Assembly (NCBI GenBank): GCA_018417955.1
Contig: JACTVC010000001.1
Span: forward strand, 62,001-126,000
DNA length: 64,000 nt
Direction: 5' to 3'
DNA from: Laccaria trichodermophora
Lineage: Eukaryota; Basidiomycota; Agaricomycetes; Agaricales; Hydnangiaceae
The number at the start of each line of letters is the position of its first letter. Within the stretch, counting starts at the first letter, position 1. The translations under genes were made by a program, and so were the position numbers. Shown here one piece after another: positions 46,897 through 58,344 of the stretch. Below the pieces are notes generated by a model. The model did not search any database. It had not been told where the DNA came from and saw only the letters and a program-made list of their open reading frames with translations.

Positions 46897-47571
46897 CAAA
46901 CTTGTAAATGATGTAGCTCAGTCATTTCTCCACCGATTTACAAGAGGAAAAGTGCACCAGAATTGTATAGACATTCTCTATCCAAATGTATAAGAATATA
47001 CAATATATTTCACTTTGGTGGCTATGCAGCACCTATTAGCCCAATGTTGCCTACTTGAGCTATCAGCTTCACAATGGATAGAATTTTGGCTTAGATTTGC
47101 AGAGACAAAATAACCGATTAGTATGTGGCTTCAATCCTACAAGTCCAGAATTTTAATTACTACCCCTTAACTATGTTAAAGTGCCCATTCTTAGGGGTGA
47201 TCTCAACATAGGGGCCACAAATAAAAATTCTGGACTTGTAGATTGATTGGAATTCAAATTATAAGTAATATCCTCCTACAAACCATGTTCATAAGTGTTG
47301 TGGTTGGAAAGTTATAGTCCAATCTCTCCAGAGTGCCAAATTTGGCAGGGAAAACAAGCTGATTTCGCATTTTTGGAGCAATAAATACAATTGATACATG
47401 GAAAACTCTCTCAGTGGATTTAATCACATCATTCCTTCAAACCCACTGCAAAAAATATATTGAATTGGTGTTGTGGAAGGTACAAAGTCCATGTCTCAAG
47501 AAATTGGCCCTGTGACGCTCTGTCACAGCATGTCACTGGTCGTCACACTTACCAAGGATTGTGCAACACCA
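46897..47571 (-). repeat. Right long inverted-repeat arm
   Basis: Reverse complement of 41108-41754 plus 45636-45663. It is uninterrupted and ends GTGCAACACCA, directly followed by the partly separated 8 bp duplication. Confidence 0.92.
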
Positions 47572-47575
47572 GTTA

Positions 47576-47966
47576 CTGTGGTATTTCGACCAACTGTTCA
47601 GCCAATGTGACGCGTGACGGCCTCGAACAGATGGGAGGGGTGTTCGAAATTGGGATGAGCGTGTGACAGAGCGATGAAAGTGTTCGGCCAGCGACAAGTG
47701 TTCGTTAGGTGGTGGATATGGCATCTGGCAGCAACCCTCTTGCAGCCTCCTCCATAACCTCTCATCTGTGCAACTCTCTCCTGATTGTGACCAAAAGTAA
47801 ATTGTAATAGTTGTATGCCACACAGCAGAGAAAAATAAGAAACTTTCCTTTTTAGGGTAAAATGTCACCCTATTCCACCTCCCAAGTGACGCGTGACAAA
47901 CGCCAGATCTGTTCAGTTCATCACCCGATGTGACGAGTGACCAAACAGTCGGTCGAAATACCACAG
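47576..47966. mobile_element. TA-flanked MITE (Tc1/mariner-like) inside the right TSD
   Basis: 391 bp with ~23 bp inverted ends CTGTGGTATTTCGACC and GGTCGAAATACCACAG, flanked by TA at 47574-47575 and 47967-47968. GTGACGCGTGAC repeats lie near both ends. No ORF. Deleting it with one TA restores the perfect 8 bp duplication 'gttatatt' of the neighbouring element, which supports both its boundaries and its TA duplication. Confidence 0.9.
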
Positions 47967-48021
47967 TATATTCACTTAGATTACACAAAAGTTACAGTCA
48001 GATCTCTGATAAGATAGAACA

Positions 48022-48132
48022 AGCTTTAGACCCGTGCCTATGGCACGGCACTCGCTGCGCTTGGCCATTCCTCCAGCACTGGTCACAGCTTGCCGGGGGC
48101 AAGCCCCCTGGACCCTCTGGTACACATGTTGA
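48022..48132 (+). repeat. GC-rich structured dispersed repeat, copy B
   Basis: Inverted relative to copy A (25285-25402): 'aagctttagacccgtgcc', 'gtcacagcttgccgggggca', 'agccccctggaccc' and 'tggtacacatgt'. It carries the perfect hairpin GGGGGC-AA-GCCCCC. A partial third copy ('ggctttagaccca', then 'agcccccTggacca') lies at about 48238-48295. Confidence 0.72.
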
Positions 48133-48429
48133 ATCCTAGTTTCCAGCAGACACCGCTCATGCGGCTCAGGTCGCTTATGTAAAATTATTATGTAACATTA
48201 AATCTGATTAGTCATCAATTGTGTTTTCATGTATAGACAGGCTTTAGACCCATTCCTTCAGCACACAGCTTGAAGCCCCCTGGACCACCTATGTAGTTCA
48301 TAGATTACAACAGAATTCCAGTTCAAGTTCAATCCCTCCACATTTTTTTGTAAAAATTTGTGGATAGTTCAAAGAAATGATCATTGAGAACAGTATTCTA
48401 CACATAGAAAGACAGTAACAAATAACTAA

Positions 48430-48990
48430 ATGACTATGATGAAGCAGGGCACATCGCTGACGTGGCCCCTGCTTCTCATGAGAAAGGTGGGGAGAGGAGC
48501 CATCTTGCTCACCTGGATTAATGTGGGCAGCATCGTCACGGTCTGGACGACGTGGAAAATCCGTTGATGTGCCAGCACATCTTCATCATCCCTCATCGTC
48601 GGGTGTCCTTGTTGTGTGACGTTGCTCATGGCGACGTGGACCCTGCTTGTTTGGTAATGATCGTGTCTCATTGTGCGCTTTTGTTCTGCCGTGGTTGTTG
48701 CGTGGTTGTGTTGTCGTGTTGTGATCATTCATGGTTGTCTGTGGTGGTCGGTTGTTGCTGGGGAGGGGTGACGTGGCCATGGCCACTGTCGTTTGTCTGG
48801 TGGTGGTGGCATGTTAGGCAGGTGGCAGGGAAGAGGTGAGATGGCAGGAGACTCACTATGATAATGACAATAAAAATTAGCATACCATTTGTCGTTGTGG
48901 TCGCCACTGGTTTGTGTCCGGTGGTTGCCACATTGCGGATGCGACGGGACCTGTGCATCTGGTACTAAAAAAAAAAGGGGGGGGTGCCAT
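48430..48990 (+). repeat. Dispersed GT-rich repeat, inverted relative to 24100-25070
   Basis: Rich in 'gtggttg' and 'gtcgtg'. About 48660-48810 is the reverse complement of about 24805-24960. It ends near a run of A then G (about 48966-48984). Small frames here are low-complexity and not credible genes. Confidence 0.6.
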
Positions 48991-49213
48991 ACTTACATTT
49001 AGGCAACATGGTGCCTGGAAAGAAGGATCTTCATGTCGTGAAGGTGTTCCAGAGACCGCTAAGAGCAGATTAGTGAAGGAAAAATAATATTGATATAACA
49101 AACCTACCATCTTTCCGAATTCAACAGAAACAGGTGATGAACCCTGTTTCCGGGGTCATCCCCCTGGTCTCTTTGCTGCCAAACTGCACCCTCAGCCTCT
49201 GCTTATACCCAGT

Positions 49214-50515
49214 TCAGGGAGGCCGTCTGAGTCTTTGACGTGGCTTGATTTTCGCGCTCCCCTTTGAGCGGCCACGTCTACTTTCTGGAAGAGTAGCTAT
49301 TGTTGGAAGGTGCGCATTGGGTGCGTATAAGGTGGTCGATGAGCTAGCGGACGAAACAGCCACCTCAGGAGGTTCGAGATGGACTGTTTGAGGTGTATGT
49401 GAAGCGGCCGATGGGCTGGTGGCTGATAGAGGGCTTGAATAAGCAACGGAGAGTGCGTGGGAAGCGAAAGGTGAGCCAGAGGGTACTGCATTCGCTGCTG
49501 AAAGTGTGCAATGGATGGCAGGGGAGGTTGAAACCAGAGATGGGGGATTTCCCCAAGAATCTATCATTTGATCGAAAGAACGTTAGTAAGTGGAGTAGAT
49601 CAAAAAGATAGCTTACGCACCTGAGGGGTTTGCAAAGCTATTCTCCATGGCCGGTGTGAATTCTTGTCCAAACCGTGATCTGTTCAGATGTCGGTTGCAT
49701 CAGCAACGGCGCGAGGAAAGAAATGTGGGACTTACATGCCTTCTGAGTTTCCAGGTGCTCCCAAACAAATTAGTGGATGTTTCCCCAGTTCTTCTACATG
49801 TACCGATTGAGAATTTGAGTCCGTCGTAGTTGAGAGAGACAATAGTGACGATACATAAGGCTCTGTTCGGCAACGAGAATACGGTCGTATTCTCATTTTG
49901 ATGGCAGACGGTATTATTCCCACCATGCCAAATCAAGTAGCAGCACGTGCAAAACTACCTCACAATGATTTCACCCCGGTCATTTCCTCAGCAGGTGCGG
50001 GATTGGTTGATTAGTGGCATTATTGTACTTCAGTTTACTTCACATTTTCACATTTGACTGGAGTATATCCAACATTGAATCTCCACTATTAAGATGGGTA
50101 CAAAGGATTAAATAAGAAATATAGTAATATAAAATAATATTAGAATAGTTAAAATAGCTCATCAAAATTCAAATATGTGATTTTAATACACCCAGTATTC
50201 AGAATATGCACAGTACTTCAAGATACTCTTCAAAAAAAAACACCAGCTTCAATGAGGTTGTGATCAATATGCATATTTTATATTTAAGAATCTAAGATAG
50301 GGCCTGCATGCTGGAACACCAATAATTATGTGCAGAAATAATGAATAAAAGATCTCCATATAAAGTGTGGGGTAGCTATGCATGTGCTGCAGCTACCTGA
50401 TTTGGCATGGTGGGAATAATACCGAATGCCATCAAAATGAGAATACGACCGTATTCTCGTTGCCGAACAGAGCCTAAGTAGTCCAAGCAGTGAAGCACTT
50501 GCGTGCATCGATCAT
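49214..50515 (-). pseudogene. Small host-like gene interrupted near its start by a MITE
   Basis: On the minus strand an ATG at 50515 (MIDARKCFTAWTT) is in frame, across the MITE at 49859-50474, with YVSSLLSLSTTT and HPLICLGAPGNSEG. Two introns with good borders follow (about 49734-49677, and 49621-49566 with a CTAAC branch). A Ser/Ala/Pro-rich tail then ends in a basic RRGRSKGSAKIKPRQRL and the stop at 49214, about 210 residues without the MITE. I recognise no family; a basic Ser-rich tail could belong to a nuclear protein. As it stands the first ~13 codons are separated from the rest, unless transcription now starts in the MITE or it is spliced out. Confidence 0.5.
49859..50474. mobile_element. 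PIF/Harbinger-type MITE, TSD TAA
   Basis: 616 bp with ~77 bp near-perfect inverted ends (GGCTCTGTTCGGCAACGAG and its inverse), flanked by 'taa' at 49856-49858 and 50475-50477. The ends themselves contain the palindrome GAGAATACGGTCGTATTCTC. The interior is AT-rich and non-coding. A 3 bp TAA/TTA duplication with GGC/GGG ends is characteristic of Harbinger (Tourist-like) elements. Confidence 0.92.
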
Positions 50516-50688
50516 GTGATGATTACATAATTTAATTCAGTATCCGTATCCGCTAAGTATGAGTCTCCACAGGCATCGTCATCCAGCCCAAACAAATTCT
50601 TCCGCTTTTACTACCCAGCGCAAAACAAACAAGAAAACGTGAACGTTGAGCGTCGATTACGTAACTAACCGCTGGATGTCCTTGAGAC
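50516..50688. promoter_or_regulatory. Divergent intergenic promoter region
   Basis: 173 bp between the ATG of the MITE-interrupted gene (50515, minus) and the ATG of the DUF3684 gene (50689, plus). It contains no repeat and no obvious TATA box. I infer a shared promoter from the spacing alone. Confidence 0.4.
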
Positions 50689-53600
50689 ATGTCAACGAGA
50701 GATGCCCTTGTATGTGTAATCCTCACAGTATCTCGTCCCATATTGACCGCTGTTTCGTAACAGTGGGAAAGCGGTTACGATGAATCAGTAGAAGTCAATC
50801 AAAGGGCTCTCATCGACAAAGTCCTTGCAAGATATTCTGGCGAATTCACGGTCTTTCGGGAACTCTTACAAAATTCGGACGATGCGCAATCGAAAAATGT
50901 GGAGATTAGGTTTGAGACAAGGTCATTCATTGACGGAAGAATGGGGAATCTTGCTACCTCCGCCGCACTCGACAATTCTTTACCTGACTTGAAAACATCT
51001 GTCGTATGTCCTTTAACTATCGCCTGAAGTCGACTTAACAGTGTGTCAGGTGCATCAATGGACATTTAAGAACAATGGAATTGTATTCAGAGACGAGGAT
51101 TGGAACCGCTTGAAGAAGATTGGTTAGCCACAGTTCGTCTATAACTTCTGTCACGCCTGATCAAGTCGTTCAGCGGAAGGTAACCCCGATGAAGAAAAAA
51201 TTGGTGCCTTTGGTGTAGGTAAGCTTCTTAATGCATTTTGCCCACACAATCTCTCCTCACTGTTTTGAAGGGTTTTACAGCTTATTTTCAGTTACGGAAG
51301 AGCCATTCGTAACCTCAGGAGGTGCGACCAAGGAATTTTGAATTTCTTGAAGATTTGAATGTTTTGTAGGTCAATGGATGGCATTTTATTGGAAGGATAA
51401 GAAAGATCAGGTTAGACTTCCATTATGGTATTTTATATTCATGGTGATGCGTTGTTTAGCTTTTCGCGCGGCGTGGCCAACTTGAGGATTCTCAGACGCA
51501 ACAATGGACTACATTTGAAATGAAACTCCGGGAACCTGCTCCTATTCCAGTTGCCTTCGACTTTACCCGCTTTCTTTCCTCATCTATCACCTTCATGACA
51601 CATCTATCACAAATTTCAGTTTACTTTGATGACAGCTGTCTGGTGAGATTGAAAAAGTCTTCGGGTATTCCAAGGGACATCGGAATACCACAATTCCTGA
51701 ATGGTGTTAGCCCTTTAAGAACAATGGCTGTAAAGAGTATCAAGTCTACCCGTATGAGATTCTTGTCTGTCTACCACTGTCTCGACTAAATTTCTACCTA
51801 CAGCACTTCATATACAAGCGGAAGTCATGAAATGGGTATACACATCAGGGTCTGAAAAATTCCGAACAACCGCACCCGCAAAACCGGCCAAGATTATTGG
51901 CGGAAGCTTTTTTTCATCGCTCTTCAGTTCACTATCTGGTGGCACAACGATTCAGCGAACGAACGTAGCTTTACCTTCCGAACCTGCAACGGTATTCGAC
52001 GCCCATGAGATCAACCAAACAAGCGTGTCCCTAACGATATTTTCCGCCCATATCGGCGTACAACTGGAAAAGAGGGTTGCGACGGAACTATATCGGTCCA
52101 CAAAAAAGAACCCTCCTACAAATATGAAATTTGAGCTCATCTATGTGCGCAATGTTTTGTCGTTCGGTTGCATCTGATTTGATGAACATCGTCCAGACGG
52201 GGAAGGCCGAGTATGATTCAAGCAAAGAGGAAGACAAGCAACAACAGTTTGGGACAGGAAGCATTTTTCAAGGCCTTCGTGCTGATATTGACGGGTGTGT
52301 TTATCGTGAAAGTCTACGCACAGTTGGTTATTGATTTTCGCCCCATTTCCCAGAGTAGGCGCCGCCCGCGTCTTCATCGTAAGCATCTATCCATATTCAG
52401 ATAATGCTTCTAGTTTCTTTAATCAAAATTACATAGGGACATGCCACTGCTCAAACCACTGGGGTTGGAGGACATGTGGCAGCACGCTTTATTCCTACGG
52501 TTGAACGAGAATCGATTGATTTCATGTCAGTATCATTGCAAATATCCCCTCAATCCTATTAATCAGCATTACCAGGGATCGTAACGTTTGTCGTAAGCAT
52601 TGAACTTAATCCTTATAAAAATGGACTAATTATTTCAGTCTGGAACAAGGAACTTTTGTATGTTGGAGGATTTTTAGCAAGATCTGCATATGAGTTTGAA
52701 CTAGCGGAGGTCAAGCAACTCTGGGAAAATGCGGGGGATTTAAATGACGATATTCGGAGACATCTCTGGAGCCGTGGTTTACATGCTCTCAAGTTTTTTA
52801 CATTTCATCCGTCAACTCCTTCAGCCGAAGTTTCAAACGTCCTAGAAGCTGCTTTCTTCTCATGCTCCTCTAATAACCAGTTTTCTATCCTCTCTACCCA
52901 GGGTGTCCAACAGTCCTCCAAAGTTCGCCTTCCCGATTCAACTTTCTCCAGCTTCCTGAAAAATTTGCCGGTCCTTCCTGACGAAATCTTCTCCGGTGCA
53001 CAATCCATAACGACATCTTTGCATAATCGAGGACTCATTAAGAACATTACCTTTGATGATATCCTGAACGAGCTCCGTTCACGCCCGCTGAAGGAGGACG
53101 AGATGATAGCGTGCCTTTCTTGGTGGGCTGGTGTGTACGAGAAGGACGACAGCTCCAGACTCTTGCCCATTCGATCACAGCTTCTCGATGCAGCCATATT
53201 GACGAATGGCGAAGCTGGAAAGGAGGAAAAGGTTACCCCTCTTTCCCATATCAGAACATTTATCAATCCACGATCCCTGGGCGGGACGGTCCCGTTAGAC
53301 GGGCCTTTACCAAACCACTTATTGCCGGTCGGTATCAGCAAAGCCCTCAAACTAGAAACCGTCATTACGTCTTTCCCGTGGACAGAGCTAACCGTCATAC
53401 AATGGCTCGACTACATCAGTAAACCAGCAACGGGGAAATTTCACGTAGATTACGACCTTAGTAAATCAGCTCCTTGGGCGGAGCGCGTGTTACTTGTTCT
53501 GGCTCGCAGTTGGCCTACCTTGTCCGGTCAATCCAAGAATGAGGTTTTCCTTTTACTGAAAGACATAACATGCATTCCCACTTCAGCCGGAATGAGGACA

Positions 53601-56600
53601 CCCGACCAGTCGTATTTCCCCAATGCAAATATATTTCATGACTTGCCAGTCGCAGTTCTTCCGTCCGGAAATGCCATCAAGGGACCGATGGAAAAACTTC
53701 TCCAAGCTCTTGCTGTGCGCAATCATGTTGACCTCCAAATCATCTTCAACAGGTCAGTTTTCATGTTTTGAAAGATTAGAGGACCTCATATACTATATAT
53801 TTCCGCAGAATGATCAAGACGAATGAGTGGACAATTGCAGACCTCACGAAATATCTTGTGACTGTAAAGGCTACACTTACCGCGGAAGAGATGGAACGGC
53901 TCAAGGTCACTGCCGCGTTCCCCAAGGAAAATAGCTCTGAGTCTGATAGTGGTGAGGTCAAACGTGTAAGATGTCAAGCCAAAGATCTGTACGAGCCTTT
54001 GGAGATTTTCCGTCAGCTTGGCCTCCCGGTGATTGATTGGGGAACTCAGACAAAGTGGCGCAGCTCTTCGGATGAAGGTGGCTACGTCAACTGAACGACC
54101 GACCACGAACTAACACCCATACAGCGAAATTGCTGTTTGAACTCGGGTTGCAGCGCTACCCACCATTGAAAACCGTCATCGCCCTTTGCGCTAGCCAGGA
54201 TTCAGAGGTCAGGCTTACTTGATCCTTTCCAATCCCCTCGCTCACCGCCCTTTACAGCTTCATACTTCTGCCTTGAACTATCTCATAGACAACTTATCCA
54301 CAAGGTATCAAGAATACGACCCTACAAATTTTGATGATATCCATTTCATACCGGCCTTGAATGGGACTGAAATGTGCCTCGGCTCTCCCAAGGAGGTGTG
54401 ATTTGCTTTGAATGTGTCCATCCCTTTTTTGACACAGCCCAATGAGGTTTTTTCCAATGCACAATGGGCCTCTTTAGGCTTTTTGATTGCGTCGCCGAAA
54501 ATTCAACACAACGCGGTCAAACTGAAACTGAAGGAACACCCTTCAGCCTCCCAGTTGACAACTTTTCTCCAAAAGAGACGGCCCGCAAGTAAAGCAGAAG
54601 CTAAGGCCTGGTTTGCGGTATTGTCAGGCAGGGTTAACGGTGACTTTCTTTCACCCCTGTTGTCAATTTGTTTTTGAACTGGGTGAACAGCTTTCAGCGC
54701 CGCCCACTTGAAGTCATTGTCACAAGTTTCGTTTGTACCCGTTTGCTCTGAGAACGGGTTAGAAGAGTCTTGTGTGCGACATTTATCCCCAACGCAATGT
54801 TACTTAGGTGGGGAAGCAAAGGATCGATTTCACTCCAAACTATTCGTTTTTGTGGATTTTGGCGGTGCTGGGAATACCTTCTTAATTGCTTGTGGCGCAA
54901 GGCATGAACCCAGTGTTGAGGAAATTGCAAAGAAACTGCTGGCAGATCCCCGCGAGTTTTACAAGCTTGCCCAAGGACCAAGCCAGTTCGTCCCTCATCT
55001 TTCATTTTCCTTGCGGCATTCGTGATCCTTCCTCCTTCAGCTACCTCGCCGAGCTCCGTAACATAGCCATTAACAGCAGGATGATCTCTGCAGGAACCAT
55101 TGCAAGGATGACGCATTCGTCGGTCTTGCTGGGTTCCCAACGCAAAGCGAAGAAGATACCCAGGGAAAATGATGTTGACGATCTAGATGAAGATGAATGG
55201 AACGTCGTATACGACTTGAAAAAACCTGATCAGATTATCATATCAGACGACACGCACGCATACCAAGTGTTTGGTGACTCATTATTTATTGCTCCACAGG
55301 AAGATATTCTAGAAGGTCACTTTCCCAACATGACATTCGAACATTACTAAGTTCTTCTTTCAGACTTTTATATTCAGCTTGGATCTAGACGGCTTAGCTC
55401 TCTAGTGAAGGAAGAATATCAAACGTCTGCGGAACTAGCTCAGTCCAAGATGTCGCATGAAACCCGAGCTCTGATCTTGGAAAGACTTCCCTTGTTCCTG
55501 CATGAGCATACGCATGCACGCACACTGGTCGCGTATACCTGGTTGGCAACCGAAGGAAACTTCATTGTGAAAACATTTGGAAAAATTACAATCACAAAAT
55601 CATTGACATTTGCCGAGTTACGACTCTCTCGCAAGGATGATGCATCCGCCGTAGCAAAACGTTTTGGTACTGGAGCTATTCAATTATGGCTTGCAGGAAA
55701 CTCACAGCTGGACATGTATGAGTGAGTAGGAAGTGCCAGACGCCTCAACATAGCATTAATGTGATACAGAGTCGCAACCTCTCTGAACCGTCTACTGTTC
55801 AACGAACCTAAAGCAAATGATGCGCTGCTGTTTATGACCATTCTTTCGACCGATCTTCGTTCACTTAAGCGAAGGGGATATAACGGTTTGCACCCTCGAC
55901 CAACTTCTTTATAATTACATGATCATGTTTTCTTCCAGTCGACCGGATTTTGCGTCATCAAAAGGCGGAGCGACAAGCCATAGACGACGCACAAGCCCTC
56001 CAAAAGCGTACAATGGCATCTGACATCGACGTCTTTGTCAGTGATTCACAATTTGTATCGGAGCCATCCCTCGATAAAGAAAGGCGCCTTACGGTTCCGG
56101 GAGGGTTTGAGAATAAGCCCACCCCATCTGCCTCTGTGTTGAATTCTTTCCAGAGCTTCAGGCGAAAAATTGGAACTTCCCTCAATGCCGCTCAAAGCGC
56201 AAAGACACCATCTGCCAGCGAGCAAGACCTGCAGACGCATCTGCCGCAACGTCCAGTTTCACCTTCACCCGTGGATCCACTGAAATCTCCTGAGCAACCT
56301 ATGCGTTTTGAACGACCTGCTGGCCCCCATGTTGCACCTAAAAGCAACATCTGTTCGTCTCTGAATTAAACTCGTCCTTTGTTCAGATTTAACCTCTGCT
56401 CCAAATAGTATCGAACATCGAAATGGCCATCAAAGCATGCAGACCAGAGTCGGGTAATTTGATTCGGAATCGAGAAAAAATGCTTCAAGTAAAAGAGACT
56501 CTGGAGGAAGGGTATTGCGATATATCTGGACGAGTGGGAAATTTAATTGTCATTGGTGGGTTTTTTTTTCTGGACTGTGGTCATTTAATTTGATTGATTG

Positions 56601-57190
56601 TTAGGCGAAATGGGTAACGTCAAGGTTTACCTGTCGGAAGGTAAGAATGTGATGCTATCGCATTCGCATCCTTCTTGACTGTCACTTCCCAGAACTTGTT
56701 GCTTCACAAGCACAACACTTTATGCAGCAAAAAAGAGGGTCTCTTGCAAGATTCGTTCACCTCATGACATCCTTGGCGCATCTTTATCAGCTTCCGCTCA
56801 CAAGTTTGCACATATTCTATGATCTAGAAGGTGGACTGATCGCCTTCAATCGGAATGGCAGCGTTTTTTTGAATCTACGCTACTACGAATATTGGCGTAA
56901 GTTCAAGTTATAACTGGGAGGTATAACGTTGACAATTGTTTCCCAACAGACGACAACGACGTCCAAAACGGCTCATTAGAGTCGGCTTATATTTCGTGGT
57001 ATGTCACCCGCCCACGTTGTATTTTGACTTTTTATGCACTAACACCAGGTATTTTACTCTCGCGCACGAAATTGCGCACAACCTTGTGCAGCCACATAAT
57101 TCCGAGCACGAGTTCTATTTCTCTGCAATCTGTGAGAAACACCTGTTGGCATTGGGCAGCCTTCTCTCGTCAACGGGCTCGTCAACCTAA
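50689..57190 (+). CDS. DUF3684-type protein: GHKL ATPase N-terminus, HExxH motif at C-terminus
   Basis: Many short introns; exon 1 is only 50689-50709 (MSTRDAL), joined by a 54 nt intron to WESGYDESVEVNQRALIDKV. I estimate 1,600-1,800 residues. The N-terminal Hsp90/sacsin-like ATP-binding fold shows FRELLQNSDDA (N-box: Glu40, Asn44, Asp47) and KIGAFGVGFYSLFSV (glycine box). A long middle region, the fungal DUF3684 part, includes FYIQLGSRRLSSLVKEEY. A Ser/Pro-rich linker follows near 56100-56400. The C-terminal globular part ends YFTLAHEIAHNLVQPHN then EHEFYF, whose HEIAHNLVQPH (codons from 57064) fits a zinc-peptidase signature. Such ATPases are thought to act as chaperone or quality-control factors. 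Both ends are intact. Unusual donors GTTCGT and GTGACT were needed in the 54.6-55.0 kb region. Confidence 0.87.
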
Positions 57191-57516
57191 TACTCTGGTA
57201 TCATGCCTCACCCTTTACACACTCTGTACCTCCTTGTGTAAATAAGTTTGGAATATTTACGACCACTTGGACTTTTAAATTTTAAGCTGAAGCTTCAACG
57301 GTCAATTTGTAAGATCACGTGTAGGCTAATAAATTGATTTTGGATCAACTTGAACCTTGTTGTTATCTAACGCGACCCCCATCTCTGCACAACGATTGAT
57401 ATCAAGGAAAGTAGCTTTGGTGGGTCATACGACTTGAGCAAAACTGGTACGCGGATCCAAGTTTCTCGTTATCAAACATTTTCTTAATCGTCCCATAGAA
57501 CTAAATCACGGCTGAG
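57191..57516. other. Intergenic, nothing recognised
   Basis: 326 bp between the DUF3684 stop and the next ATG. No repeat, RNA gene or clear motif. It presumably holds the terminator of one gene and the promoter of the next. Confidence 0.5.
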
Positions 57517-58344
57517 ATGCGGGTACGCCGAAAGCCCCAATTTACATACAAATCGCCATCTGGAGTAGAAGATCCGTTAGTTCCAGCGACGAGATCTTCC
57601 AATGTGCAATCATATGCAAGTCCCGAGCTTGCTTCGAGGTCTTCACCCCTACCACCAGAAATAACTGAGGGCATAATATATTGTGATACACAACGTCGCA
57701 AAACAAGAAAATGCCCAGTATCCCGAACCCTTCCTCTTTACCATCCACTGGGACGTCTGGCCTTGTCGCTGCCTCTTCTTGACCCATCCGCTTACGGGCT
57801 CCCGATTCCCACACTGACAGATGAATCGAGTAGGCGGCTCTCCGGACGGACGCGGCGTCCTGTGGCGAAGCTCCGAGAACTTGAAGAAGATATGGCAGTT
57901 CCGATTCCAACGGTCAGCAGTATTGCAGCAGTAGCTGCACGAGAAGTGAAAGAAAGGCCGAGCCCCAGGAAGCGAAGGGCGGGGGGTGCGAAAAGAAAGC
58001 GGAAGGAAGTCGAGGACGGTGACGCAACATATCCGGCGAAGCGGAGTAGGTTGCTGAGAGGTGCAGCCAATGCAGACGAGGAATCACCTACGGAAATAGA
58101 GGCGGCTGCGACGGATGCAACACCTGGACCTGATGAGACGAACACTGAGCGAAGATTACAGCGGTTTGCAACCACTCGTTTAACGAGGTCGACAAGAAGA
58201 CCAGAATCACGAGACCGAGAATCACGAGACTCGCCAGAGTCGCGGGATTCTAGTCTCAGCGACACGGCATCACTCAAGATGAAAACAGAGGCCAATGCGC
58301 AAGAAAAAGAGGAAGGAGAATTGAGCGAAGAGTGTGTTATTTGA
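57517..58344 (+). CDS. Basic, probably nuclear protein of unknown function
   Basis: Single-exon frame of 275 residues from ATG 57517 (MRVRRKPQFTYKSPSG) to a stop at 58342-58344. It is rich in Arg, Ser, Pro and Glu. A KRRAGGAKRKRKEVEDGD cluster and PAKRSR look like nuclear-localisation signals. The tail alternates Arg/Glu/Ser (ESRDRESRDSPESRDS) and ends acidic (EKEEGELSEE). No domain recognised. The conserved-looking N-terminus and clean frame make it a likely real gene. It lies between the DUF3684 and DUF3712 genes, same strand. Confidence 0.62.
   Translation: MRVRRKPQFTYKSPSGVEDPLVPATRSSNVQSYASPELASRSSPLPPEITEGIIYCDTQRRKTRKCPVSRTLPLYHPLGRLALSLPLLDPSAYGLPIPTLTDESSRRLSGRTRRPVAKLRELEEDMAVPIPTVSSIAAVAAREVKERPSPRKRRAGGAKRKRKEVEDGDATYPAKRSRLLRGAANADEESPTEIEAAATDATPGPDETNTERRLQRFATTRLTRSTRRPESRDRESRDSPESRDSSLSDTASLKMKTEANAQEKEEGELSEECVI

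Larger units (their letters stand above)
41108..47571. mobile_element. Non-autonomous DNA transposon with 675 bp terminal inverted repeats
   Basis: It begins TGGTGTTGCACAATCC and ends GGATTGTGCAACACCA. The two ~675 bp arms look identical apart from a few bases near their inner ends. Removing the LTR element nested in the left arm and the MITE in the right flank leaves about 2.58 kb flanked by a perfect 8 bp duplication, 'gttatatt' (left copy 41100-41107). The 1.2 kb core (45664-46896) has no credible ORF, so the element has no transposase of its own. An 8 bp duplication fits the hAT superfamily, though the terminal bases are not classic hAT; a foldback-type element is the alternative. Confidence 0.9.
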
